Positions 56,486 through 64,000 of a stretch of 64,000 nucleotides of DNA are shown here, in pieces. The DNA is taken from the NCBI RefSeq assembly GCF_000257645.1, contig NZ_AJHJ01000004.1:1-64000 (forward strand). The letters run 5' to 3'. Source of the DNA: Serratia sp. M24T3. Its GTDB lineage: Bacteria; Pseudomonadota; Gammaproteobacteria; Enterobacterales; Enterobacteriaceae. Made by a program: the position numbers and the translations under genes. Position 1 is the stretch's first letter, and the number at the start of each line of letters is the position of its first letter. The notes under the pieces are model-generated. The model ran no database searches, was not told the origin of the DNA, and saw only the letters and a list, made by a program, of their open reading frames with translations.

Positions 56486-57413
56486 GTCGCAGGTCCAATA
56501 CGTCGCGCAGGCCGTCACCAAACAGGTTAAACGCCAGGCTGGTGAAAAGAATCGACAGGCCGGGGATCGCGGCAATCGTCCAGTTAGTCATCATGAATTG
56601 GCGACCAGATGACAGCATCGCGCCCCATTCCGGGCTGGGTGCCTGCGCGCCAAGGCCGAGAAAGCCGAGGCCCGATGCAGTAAGGATAATTCCCGCCATA
56701 TTCAGCGTCAGGCGCACCACGACTGACGGCAGGCACATCGGGATAATGTGCCGCAGAATAATGCGCATTTGCGAGGCGCCCTGCAAACGCACCGCCGCGA
56801 CATAGTCCATTTTACGAATCGACAAGGCTTCTGCCCTTGCCAGACGGGCGATGGGAGGCCATGCGGAGAGCGAAATAGCGATAATGGCGTTTTCGATACC
56901 CGGACCCAGCGCCGCCACGAACCCCAACGCCAAAATCAGGCTGGGGAAGGCGAGGAAAATATCTACGATGCGCATCAGCACGGTATCGGTCCAGCCGCCA
57001 ACGGTGCCAGCGATAGTGCCGACCAGCAGGCCAATCGGGCCGACAATCAGCGCGCTCAGGCAGGTGATGTAGAGAGTGATGCGCGCGCCATAAATCAGTC
57101 GACTGAAGATATCGCGGCCCAGCTCGTCGGTGCCAAGCCAATATTCGTGGCTTGGTGGAGCCAGGCGAATTTGCAGATTTTGGGCATAAATATTATGGGT
57201 GGTCAGCCAAGGGGCAAAGATTGCCGCGAAGGCGATGATCACGATGACGATCAGACCAAACATCGCCGAAGTGTTGCGTCGAAAGCGTCGCCATTGGCCA
57301 AGGCTTTGCTGAACCCTTGCCTGCCAGGGCGTGGAAGGAATGGGCGCGTCTAGCCAGCTGCGTAGTGAGCGACGGGCAGAGCGGTCAACCTGAGTTTTCG
57401 CAGAATCGGTCAT
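56478..57413 (-). CDS. Peptide-type ABC transporter permease (DppC-like)
   Basis: A 311-residue inner-membrane permease: an N-terminal cytoplasmic arm, a helix at about 45-70, then the binding-protein-dependent transport domain with the EAA loop EALSIRKMDYVAAVRLQGAS. GTDELGRDIFSRLIYGARI is the hallmark of DppC/OppC. It overlaps the DppB-like gene by four bases and the OppD-like gene by eight. Confidence 0.92.
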   Translation of the reverse strand: MTDSAKTQVDRSARRSLRSWLDAPIPSTPWQARVQQSLGQWRRFRRNTSAMFGLIVIVIIAFAAIFAPWLTTHNIYAQNLQIRLAPPSHEYWLGTDELGRDIFSRLIYGARITLYITCLSALIVGPIGLLVGTIAGTVGGWTDTVLMRIVDIFLAFPSLILALGFVAALGPGIENAIIAISLSAWPPIARLARAEALSIRKMDYVAAVRLQGASQMRIILRHIIPMCLPSVVVRLTLNMAGIILTASGLGFLGLGAQAPSPEWGAMLSSGRQFMMTNWTIAAIPGLSILFTSLAFNLFGDGLRDVLDLRHD

Positions 57414-58492
57414 GATTGCTCCTGGCGGGTGCGCGGATCGAAAATTCGATACAGCAGGTCGCAGATAAGGTTTAGCACGACGAAAATCACGCCGATCAGC
57501 AGCGAACAGCCGACTACGGCGTTCATGTCTCCAGCCAGCATGGCGTTGGTCAGGTAACGGCCAAAGCCCGGCCAGGCGAAGACAGTTTCAGTTAATACTG
57601 CACCTTCGAGTAAAAATGCATACGAAAGCGCCACCACTGTCACCACCTGCACCGCCACATTGCGGAAAGCGTGTACCCACACGCTACGTGCCCAAGACAA
57701 TCCTTTGACTCGTGCGGTGATCACGTATTCCTGCGACAGCTGTTCAATCATGAAACTGCGGGTCATGCGGCTGATGTAAGACAAACCGCTGAGGCCAAGA
57801 ATCGACGCGGGTAAAATCAGGTGGCTGAAAACGTTGCGAAATGCTTCCCAGTTTCCGGCGATAGCGGTATCAATCAGATAAAATCCGGCAACCTGATGAA
57901 CGTCGAATTCATACATAAAATCAATGCGTCCTGGCCCGCCGATCCAGCCCAGCGTGGCGTAAAACAGCACCAGCCCCATCAACCCCAGCCAGAAATTGGG
58001 TGCCGAATGGCCGAGTAAACCGATGAACCGAATGCAGTGATCGAACCAGGTATTGCGATACATCGCCGATAATACGCCCGCCGGAATGCCCAGACAGGTA
58101 CCGATAATTGCCGCCAGACTGGCCAGCTCGATAGTGGCAGGAAACACGCGGGCAATGTCCTCGCTTACCGGATGCCCTGTGGTCAGCGAGGTGCCAAAAT
58201 TCAGCATGCAGACATTTTTCAGATACATCAAAAATTGTTCCCACAGCGGCTTATCAAGCCCCAACAGGTGATACATTTTTTGATAGGCTTCCTGGCTGGC
58301 GTTATCTCCCAACACGGAAACTACCGGGTCAATAGGTAGCAACCGACCAATAAAGAAGGTCAGTGCCGCCAGCCCCAGCAGGGTAACGGCTACCGACACC
58401 AGCAGTTTGAGCAACGCGGTGGCCTGTTCAAGCACCCTGACGCGCAGCGGATCTGCGGGGTGCGCGCCCGCAGTGGAATCAATCAGCGACAT
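57410..58492 (-). CDS. Peptide-type ABC transporter permease (DppB-like)
   Basis: A 360-residue inner-membrane permease of the DppB/OppB type with about six helices. Seen are LGLDKPLWEQFLMYL in the N-terminal periplasmic region, and the EAA loop near MIEQLSQEYVITARVKGLSW. The N-terminus has an extra 25 residues before the first helix. It lies 36 bases after the binding-protein gene. Confidence 0.92.
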   Translation of the reverse strand: MSLIDSTAGAHPADPLRVRVLEQATALLKLLVSVAVTLLGLAALTFFIGRLLPIDPVVSVLGDNASQEAYQKMYHLLGLDKPLWEQFLMYLKNVCMLNFGTSLTTGHPVSEDIARVFPATIELASLAAIIGTCLGIPAGVLSAMYRNTWFDHCIRFIGLLGHSAPNFWLGLMGLVLFYATLGWIGGPGRIDFMYEFDVHQVAGFYLIDTAIAGNWEAFRNVFSHLILPASILGLSGLSYISRMTRSFMIEQLSQEYVITARVKGLSWARSVWVHAFRNVAVQVVTVVALSYAFLLEGAVLTETVFAWPGFGRYLTNAMLAGDMNAVVGCSLLIGVIFVVLNLICDLLYRIFDPRTRQEQS

Positions 58493-58528
58493 CGGTAGTC
58501 CTCCGTTATGCCAGAGTGGCGGCGATAG

Positions 58529-60160
58529 TTATTTCGACGCGTCGGCGTAATAAACGTGGAACCCGTTCCAGGTCCAGTTTTTCACGTTCTTATTCAGACC
58601 CGCGGTGTTATACATCTGGAACATGATGGCGAACGGGCCTTGCTGCATCTGCTCTTCCTGTAGCTGGTGGTAGAGCGCGATGCGTTTTTGGTCGTCCGGC
58701 TCCAGCAGTGCAGCGTTGACCTGTTTATTCATAGCCGGGTCAAAGTAGGAGGCGCGCCAGCTTGGATACTGGGTTTTCTTGGCCTCTTTACTGTTGTCCG
58801 GATTGGCTACCAGGCGCGAGGCATTACCGTAGGCATCCGGCACTGAGGTTTGCCAGGCCATCATGGCGCTCTGGAATTCACGTCCGCGTACTCGGCTGAA
58901 CAATTGGGCATTGGCCATGCTCTCAATTGACAGTTTTACGCCGATTTTCGCCGCATTTTCCTGAGTGTTCTGCGCAATAGGCGCCGAGTGTGGCAGGGTG
59001 CCAATATAAATTTTGGCCGAGAATCCATTTGGATAACCCGCTTCGGTCAGCAACTGTTTCGCCTTGGCCAAATCCAATTTGAACGGCTGACCCTGTTGTT
59101 TATCCAGCGCACCAAAGGCTCCGAGCTGAACAAAGCTGGCACGCGGTACGCCGAGATACGGCATTACTGTGGAAGCAAGTCCTTGATAATCAATTAGGTA
59201 ACGCATTGCCAGCCGCACCTTTGGATTTTTGAAAATTGGGTCTTCGGCGTTCATGGTCCAGAAGAACAGCTGCGGTTTCAGCACTTTCTCAATATTCACT
59301 TTGCCGCTTTTATCTAAATCGCGCAGGTCATCCGGCGCTAAATCGCGGGCAATATCGACGTCTCCCTGGGTTAGCAGCAGTCGCTGGGTGCCGGTTTCGG
59401 CGACGTGACGAATTAAAATGCGCTGCAATTTCGGCTTGGTGCCGTAATAGTTTTCATTGGCTTGCAGCACCAGCCCTTCTCCGGCATTCCAGCGGGTCAA
59501 CTGGTAAGGGCCGATACAGGCGGTGTGAGTGGTGAGATATTTATTACCCATGTCGTCGCCGACGGCGTTTTTCTCGACCAGCGTTTTATCCAGCGTGATC
59601 GCGACATCGTTGGCGGCGATGGCCTGCAACACCAGATTGGTCGGATAAGGTTTATCGAGCTTCATCACCAGGGTGTCGTCGTCCGGTGCGGTGATTCGCT
59701 CTTTCACGTTGTCCTTGGTGAAGCCGTATTCGGTCAGCGTGGCCGAATTGCCGAAGCCGAGCAGCACGACTCGCTGCAACGACCACGCCAGATCTTTGGC
59801 GCTGCCTTTATTGCCCGATGGGAACACCAGCCCGCTGTGTAAATGGAAGGTGATGGTCATACGGTCAGCAGAGACGTCCCAGCTTTTAGCCAGTAATGGA
59901 ATGACTTTCGACTCGTCTTTCGGATCGAAATCTACCAGCGAATCACAGGTATTCTGGATGATTTCATTGGTCACCACCTCGCCGATTTGCGCCGGGTCAA
60001 AGGTGCTGATGGCATCGATATTCCAGGCCATTACCAGCGAATCTGGCGGCGTTGCGGCTTGCGCGACTATCGGCATTACGCCTCCGGCCAGCGTTAAACC
60101 CATCAGCATCGGCAATAAACGCTTTCGAACGATGACGGCTGCTTTTCGAGTATTTTTCAT
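58529..60160 (-). CDS. Peptide-type ABC transporter substrate-binding protein (SBP_bac_5)
   Basis: A 543-residue periplasmic protein of the DppA/OppA/NikA family. A Sec signal peptide (VRKRLLPMLMGLTLAGGV then MPIVAQA) is followed by the mature start TPPDSLVMAWNIDAISTFDP. The cluster motif PLLAKSWDVSADRMTITFHL is typical. It differs clearly from the dppA gene at 63545. The ligand is probably the compound hydrolysed by the AbgB-like enzyme, whose stop overlaps this start codon. Confidence 0.92.
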   Translation of the reverse strand: MKNTRKAAVIVRKRLLPMLMGLTLAGGVMPIVAQAATPPDSLVMAWNIDAISTFDPAQIGEVVTNEIIQNTCDSLVDFDPKDESKVIPLLAKSWDVSADRMTITFHLHSGLVFPSGNKGSAKDLAWSLQRVVLLGFGNSATLTEYGFTKDNVKERITAPDDDTLVMKLDKPYPTNLVLQAIAANDVAITLDKTLVEKNAVGDDMGNKYLTTHTACIGPYQLTRWNAGEGLVLQANENYYGTKPKLQRILIRHVAETGTQRLLLTQGDVDIARDLAPDDLRDLDKSGKVNIEKVLKPQLFFWTMNAEDPIFKNPKVRLAMRYLIDYQGLASTVMPYLGVPRASFVQLGAFGALDKQQGQPFKLDLAKAKQLLTEAGYPNGFSAKIYIGTLPHSAPIAQNTQENAAKIGVKLSIESMANAQLFSRVRGREFQSAMMAWQTSVPDAYGNASRLVANPDNSKEAKKTQYPSWRASYFDPAMNKQVNAALLEPDDQKRIALYHQLQEEQMQQGPFAIMFQMYNTAGLNKNVKNWTWNGFHVYYADASK

Positions 60161-61611
60161 TATGCCTGCTCCCCTGACGGGCGCGGTTGCAGTGGTGGAT
60201 TAACCTCAAGCGGGATCGGGCAAACGTAAGGCGTTTCGGCGGTGAGTTCGAAATGCGCGGTTTTCGCCTGTGCCAGCAAGACTTTATCGGTCAGTGTGTC
60301 GATGGCGGTAGCGGCCATGATTTTCGCAACATAGGCCAGGCCTTTATGGGCCGCAGGCATTTTTCCCTGAGCGGTGAGCTGCCAGGAATGGCCAGGTGTG
60401 CCGATGGCATAGGTGGGCACATGAGCCTGCACGGTCGGTATTTTCCAGCTGATATCGCCAACGTCAGTTGAGCCGAGCATCAGCTCGCCCGCGGCCTCCA
60501 GAGGCACGATAAATTCGCAAAGAGGGGAGGTTTGCTGGGGTTTTTTGATCCCGATACGACGATAGGCGCTGCTGAGATCTTCCGGGCTGAGCGTCGCCTG
60601 AATTTCTGCGGCAAAGGCTTTATCGGCCTCGTCAAATTCCAGCGGCCCCAGCAGTTCAAAGTTGCGCTGCATAGCCTGTTCCAGCGGCTCATTGCCAAGC
60701 AGGTTGGCGACGGCGCTCATAATGCTGATATCAACCTTGGTTTCGGTCATCATTGCCGCGCCATTGGCAACCTTTTTGACTCGCTCATTGAGGTCGAACA
60801 TAGCATGGACGTCGCGGGAGCGGATGGCGTAGCGCACTGCCGCACGGGCCTGTACCACGTTGGGTGCAATGCCGCCGGAGTCGAGCATCGCGTAGTGAAT
60901 TCTGGAGTCGGAAGGAACGTGCTCGCGTAAATAGTTAACGCCGACGTTCATCAGCTCCACAGCGTCAAGCGCGCTGCGCCCCAAGTGTGGAGCCGCAGCG
61001 GCGTGAGAGGCACGGCCGTGGAACACAAAATCCATTCGAGTGTTGGCCAGTGATTCGGCGCGGGCAACCTCAGTAAAAGCGGCCGGGTGCCAAGTGATGG
61101 CGATATCGACATCGTCAAAGGCACCGGCGCGCGCCATAAAGGATTTTGCCGCACCGCCTTCTTCTGCCGGGCAGCCGTAATAGCGGACACGGCCCGGCGT
61201 TCCGGTCTCGGCCAGCCAGTCTTTTAGCGCGGTAGCAGCCAACATGGCGGCGGAACCTAGCAGATTGTGGCCGCAGCCGTGACCGTGACCATTGCCCGGT
61301 AAAGGTTCCTGATGAGCGACTCCGGCGACCTGACTCAGGCCCGGCAATGCATCATACTCGCCTAAAATAGCGATAATCGGCCCGCCTTTTCCGGCTTCTC
61401 CCATGACCGCAGTCGGAATTCCTGCAACGTTTTCGGTCACGATAAAACCTTGTTCCTTCAGCATGGCGGTATGTTCGGCCACTGAACGGTACTCGGTATA
61501 ACAAATTTCTGGCATCCCCCAGACTCTGTCACTCAGAGCGGTGAACAGGGCTTTCTTGGCATCGACCAAACTCCAGACCAACTCTTTCTGCTGCGTAGAT
61601 TCACTTTTCAC
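60160..61611 (-). CDS. M20 family amidohydrolase, AbgB-like
   Basis: A 483-residue metallopeptidase close in length to E. coli AbgB (481), subunit B of p-aminobenzoyl-glutamate hydrolase. Metal-ligand motifs are GNGHGHGCGHNLLGSAAML, CPAEEGGAAKSFM and ITWHPAAF; the late His is in YAIGTPGHSWQLT. No abgA-like partner is present. The GTG start at 61611 has AAGGA seven bases upstream. First gene of the operon, so the imported substrate probably carries an amide-linked amino acid. Confidence 0.88.
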   Translation of the reverse strand: MKSESTQQKELVWSLVDAKKALFTALSDRVWGMPEICYTEYRSVAEHTAMLKEQGFIVTENVAGIPTAVMGEAGKGGPIIAILGEYDALPGLSQVAGVAHQEPLPGNGHGHGCGHNLLGSAAMLAATALKDWLAETGTPGRVRYYGCPAEEGGAAKSFMARAGAFDDVDIAITWHPAAFTEVARAESLANTRMDFVFHGRASHAAAAPHLGRSALDAVELMNVGVNYLREHVPSDSRIHYAMLDSGGIAPNVVQARAAVRYAIRSRDVHAMFDLNERVKKVANGAAMMTETKVDISIMSAVANLLGNEPLEQAMQRNFELLGPLEFDEADKAFAAEIQATLSPEDLSSAYRRIGIKKPQQTSPLCEFIVPLEAAGELMLGSTDVGDISWKIPTVQAHVPTYAIGTPGHSWQLTAQGKMPAAHKGLAYVAKIMAATAIDTLTDKVLLAQAKTAHFELTAETPYVCPIPLEVNPPLQPRPSGEQA

Positions 61612-61813
61612 TGTGGATTCCTTATACCGGGCTGCGGTGACGGATAACAAAATCAAGCGGGTTTGTTCAGAATGTGTTCAGCGCGGGCAAAGGTCCAATG
61701 AGAGTTTGGGATGCCTCATTCCAAAATTGCATAGATTAGGACCAGAAAAGTCTAGGTAACGATTTCGATTTCAAGAAGCAGGGGATTCCGACCCGCAGGC
61801 CGGAAAGAAAGGA

Positions 61814-62731
61814 TCAGGCAACCGCTTGAGCCGTATGGAGTTTTCTTGCTTTGTTCCAAAGATTCTCAGCCTGAATATTGCGAGACTTTTCAAGACGGTA
61901 AAGGCGAATGTTGGTTTGAATATCCCAGCTGCGATCGGCGGCTCGAGTCAGTACTCCGCTGGAAAGTTCGGATTTGATCAGGCTGGCCGGTAACCAGGAA
62001 ACGCCGCAGCCGGAAATAGTCATCGCCTTTAATCCGCTGGACATGGGATTTTCATAAATCGGTTTCAGCGGCAAAGGACGTATGGCGAACAGGGCGCTGA
62101 GTGCGTGACCAAAGAATGAGCGATTTCCATAGCTAAGAAACGGCGTCGGCATGCCTTTTTCGGCAATCGGATACAGTGGTTTACCGTCGCTATCGGGCGC
62201 GCAGACGGCAATCGCCAGTTCTTTGCCAAGTTCAATATAAGGAAAACGTTCAAGCTGTTTCATCAGAGCCACTGAATCATGGGTGTAAGTCAGCAGAAAG
62301 TCGGTTTTGCCGTCCAGCAGCAGGGCAATGTTGCCAGCGAAAGAAGGGGGATGGTCGGAAAGCCGTATACAGCCGCACTGGTGGGTGGGATCAACCTTGT
62401 TTATCCAGTCCGGAAAAAAGGTTTGCGCCAGCGTGTTCAGCGAGGCGAAATGCAAAATCGAACTTTTTTGCATGTGGCGTTCGCGCAATTCTCCGCGCAG
62501 CTGAGTGAGTGAAAACACCATCTCCGAGGCGGTGGTGAGAAATTCCTGCCCCTCTGGCGTCAGTCGGATCGGATAAGTTTTACGGTCAAACAGCGGCACC
62601 CCCAGCCATTCTTCAAGCTGTTTAATACGGCGGCTTAGCGCTGACTGAGTAATGTTGCGTTCCCCGGCTGCGCGAGTGAAGCTGTAACAGTGCGAAACGC
62701 TCAAAAAATCTTCAAACCACTTTAGTTCCAT
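61814..62731 (-). CDS. LysR-family regulator, HypT/YjiE-like
   Basis: A 305-residue LTTR with HTH MELKWFEDFLSVSHCYSFTR, then ITQSALSRRIKQLEEWLG. The effector domain shares features with HypT (VCAPDSDGKPLYP, FLSYGNRSFFGHALSALF, SGCGVSWLPASLI). It lies 200 bases upstream of the eight-gene operon on the same strand and probably regulates it. Unusually for an LTTR, its own upstream region has a consensus sigma-54 promoter and an NtrC-type enhancer. Confidence 0.88.
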   Translation of the reverse strand: MELKWFEDFLSVSHCYSFTRAAGERNITQSALSRRIKQLEEWLGVPLFDRKTYPIRLTPEGQEFLTTASEMVFSLTQLRGELRERHMQKSSILHFASLNTLAQTFFPDWINKVDPTHQCGCIRLSDHPPSFAGNIALLLDGKTDFLLTYTHDSVALMKQLERFPYIELGKELAIAVCAPDSDGKPLYPIAEKGMPTPFLSYGNRSFFGHALSALFAIRPLPLKPIYENPMSSGLKAMTISGCGVSWLPASLIKSELSSGVLTRAADRSWDIQTNIRLYRLEKSRNIQAENLWNKARKLHTAQAVA

Positions 62732-62847
62732 ATAACAAACCCCTGGCTAGTTATGGCGAACATATCTACGGGAGAGATGAGACGTTTTAAGGCTCAATAA
62801 GAAAAGGCGACGGCAGAAATTAGCTATTTTTAAGAAGGGATAAATAA

Positions 62848-62863
62848 TGCAACAAACGCGCCA
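62848..62863 (-). promoter_or_regulatory. Sigma-54 promoter of the HypT-like LysR gene
   Basis: On the minus strand TGGCGC-GTTTG-TTGCA matches the sigma-54 consensus at all but one position and keeps GG-N10-GC spacing. Transcription would start near 62837, about 105 bases before the LysR ATG. Confidence 0.75.
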
Positions 62864-62958
62864 CTGTATTAATAATCGGTAACATCCTCTTAAATTTACG
62901 GTTCTGAGCATTTTATTCCGCTGTATAAAAAACAAACCTGCATCGTTACGGGCTTTTA

Positions 62959-62977
62959 TTGCACCTCAACGGTGCAA
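62959..62977. promoter_or_regulatory. NtrC-type enhancer site
   Basis: TTGCACCTCAACGGTGCAA is a perfect dyad matching the NtrC consensus TGCACC-N5-GGTGCA. It is centred about 130 bases upstream of the predicted sigma-54 transcription start, a distance typical of NtrC enhancers such as those at glnA. Confidence 0.75.
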
Positions 62978-63361
62978 ATTACTTTTTCTAATGCGTAACG
63001 GTTTGTTTGATGAATAAAATAACCTCAATTCGGGCACCTCTTTAGAGGTAGCTTTCAGCACGATCAGCTGCCAATTACCCAAATTTAAAAAATAACCGTT
63101 CAGATAATCTCCTTTTGTCGCAGATTTTTTAGACTTTTTATTTGGCGTAATGTGCTGGTTATTTGGTGGTAATTAGTTGTATGTCCTGAGGTAATGGCTT
63201 ATGACTAAATATTAATCCTATAAATGTTAATTGGCTGTTTTTTTATGTTTGTTTGCTGTTACTCACAGTCTTTGTAAAAGCCTGTGCGTTATATTGACGA
63301 CGCCGGAGAGAGTTGCCAAATTGATGTGAACAGGATTGACCAGAAGATTCATCCGGTAATT

Positions 63362-63386
63362 ATTTGCACCCTTTTTTGGTGCAAAT
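63362..63386. promoter_or_regulatory. Second TTTGCACC/GGTGCAAA inverted repeat, upstream of dppA
   Basis: ATTTGCACC and GGTGCAAAT form a perfect 9-bp dyad with a 7-base spacer, two longer than the NtrC consensus. It lies about 160 bases before the dppA start and may bind NtrC weakly or another factor. Confidence 0.5.
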
Positions 63387-63499
63387 GTTTCCCCCCAAAG
63401 CTCTCTGGTGGCGTCGGTCACACGTCTGAAAATCACTTCTGCAGCTACCAGACAAACACTCTCACCCGTAAATAAAAAATAAAGGGTGAGGTGAGCTGA

Positions 63500-63526
63500 A
63501 ACACAACACACATCCACATCACCATT
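63500..63526 (+). promoter_or_regulatory. CA-rich GcvB-type target in the dppA leader
   Basis: The leader contains ACACAACACA (63501..63510) followed by more CA-rich sequence, ending about 20 bases before the start codon. In E. coli and Salmonella the GU-rich R1 region of GcvB RNA pairs with such a stretch and represses dppA. Confidence 0.6.
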
Positions 63527-63544
63527 ATAGATGGAGCAAAAGCG

Positions 63545-64000
63545 ATGAGAATTTCCTTGGGAAAATCAGGCCTGCTGAAGTTCAGTATGGGTTTGATTGC
63601 GCTAACCGTGGCAGCCAGCGTTCAGGCAAAAACGTTAGTTTATTGTTCTGAAGGCTCGCCAGAAGGCTTTAACCCGCAGCTTTTCACTTCGGGTACGACT
63701 TATGACGCTAGCTCCGTACCAATTTATAACCGTCTGGTTGAATTCAAAACCGGGACAACCGAAATCGTTCCTGGTCTGGCCGAGAAGTGGGACGTCAGTG
63801 CCGATGGTAAAACTTATACTTTCCATCTTCGTTCCGGCGTGAAGTGGCAGTCGAGCAAAGATTTCAAACCAACGCGTGATTTCAACGCTGACGACGTACT
63901 GTTTTCGTTCAACCGTCAAAAAGATGCCTCTAACCCTTACCACAAGGTATCGGGCGGCAACTACGAATACTTCGACGGTATGGGCATGGGCGATCTGATC
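63545..64000 (+). CDS. dppA: Dipeptide ABC transporter substrate-binding protein (5' part, runs off the window)
   Basis: The first 152 codons of DppA. A Sec signal peptide (MRISLGKSGLLKFSMGLI then ALTVAASVQA) is followed by KTLVYCSEGSPEGFNPQLFT, the well-known start of mature DppA, and the N-terminal lobe (VIPGLAEKWDVSADGKTYTF). It binds dipeptides in the periplasm and also serves peptide chemotaxis and haem uptake in E. coli. The ATG follows GGAG. Confidence 0.95.
   Translation, partial: MRISLGKSGLLKFSMGLIALTVAASVQAKTLVYCSEGSPEGFNPQLFTSGTTYDASSVPIYNRLVEFKTGTTEIVPGLAEKWDVSADGKTYTFHLRSGVKWQSSKDFKPTRDFNADDVLFSFNRQKDASNPYHKVSGGNYEYFDGMGMGDLI

Larger units (their letters stand above)
62732..63544. 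other. Long regulatory gap between the LysR gene and dppA
   Basis: The 813 bases hold no convincing gene. They contain a minus-strand sigma-54 promoter (62848), two inverted repeats of TTGCACC/GGTGCAA type (62959 and 63362), a palindrome ACCTCT-TT-AGAGGT (63036..63049), and the dppA leader with a CA-rich stretch. The length suggests extensive control in both directions. Confidence 0.7.

Noticed and set aside
61725-61741. Sigma-54-like TGGTCC...TGCA upstream of the AbgB-like operon
   Set aside because: Counting shows 11 rather than 10 bases between GG and GC, so the spacing is wrong.

Overview
The window reads as a chromosomal segment of an Enterobacterales bacterium, most likely a Yersiniaceae relative (Serratia, Rahnella, Ewingella or Rouxiella type). 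The evidence is the block mtlA-mtlD-mtlR, yibL, sodA, fdhD, yibF, mdfA, wecH, whose products match the E. coli proteins in length and motifs. The tRNA-Pro(UGG) gene looks identical to E. coli proM as I remember it. The genus cannot be fixed from sequence alone. No phage, insertion sequence or CRISPR array was seen.

Layout. 0-1.1 kb: AT-rich, with a LuxR-type quorum-sensing regulator split by a one-base shift in a T7 tract. 1.3-5.6 kb: mannitol PTS operon behind an array of CRP sites. 5.6-14 kb: core genes (LysE exporter with a divergent MocR regulator, yibL, sodA, fdhD, yibF, mdfA, wecH). 14-23 kb: small accessory genes (an isochorismatase-fold fusion coupled to a GATase1/AraC regulator, idnD with a gluconate/idonate-type operator, a BenE permease, acetyltransferases, yfcF, a second LysE exporter, yeaQ). 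23.2-28.1 kb: two large tandem clostripain-like (C11) proteins, each an intact protease domain fused to a second copy that has lost both catalytic residues. I regard this as the most unusual locus.

28.2-40.2 kb: a complete ATP-dependent urea-use system. It holds a urea ABC transporter (urtABCDE), a GntR regulator, urea carboxylase and allophanate hydrolase. A textbook sigma-54 promoter lies in front of allophanate hydrolase. 40.2-45.9 kb: a small RSH-type HD hydrolase, the ohrR/ohr peroxide pair, tRNA-Pro, a VOC protein, a LysR regulator and a Rieske/FAD oxidoreductase. 46-51.6 kb: a divergent LysR/MFS locus followed by an amidase (N-terminal frameshift in an A9 tract), RidA and a DadA-like oxidase. 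51.6-52.4 kb: a TacA/TacT-type toxin-antitoxin pair with an inverted-repeat operator over its ribosome binding site.

52.5-61.6 kb: one eight-gene operon (AbgB-like M20 amidohydrolase, peptide-type ABC importer, serine hydrolase, MmgE/PrpD). Upstream lies a HypT-like LysR gene that has its own sigma-54 promoter and an NtrC-type enhancer. The window ends inside dppA, preceded by a CA-rich stretch of the kind GcvB RNA targets.

A theme of the right half is nitrogen scavenging: urea uptake and breakdown, amide and peptide uptake and hydrolysis, amino-acid oxidation, and sigma-54/NtrC-type control at two or three points.
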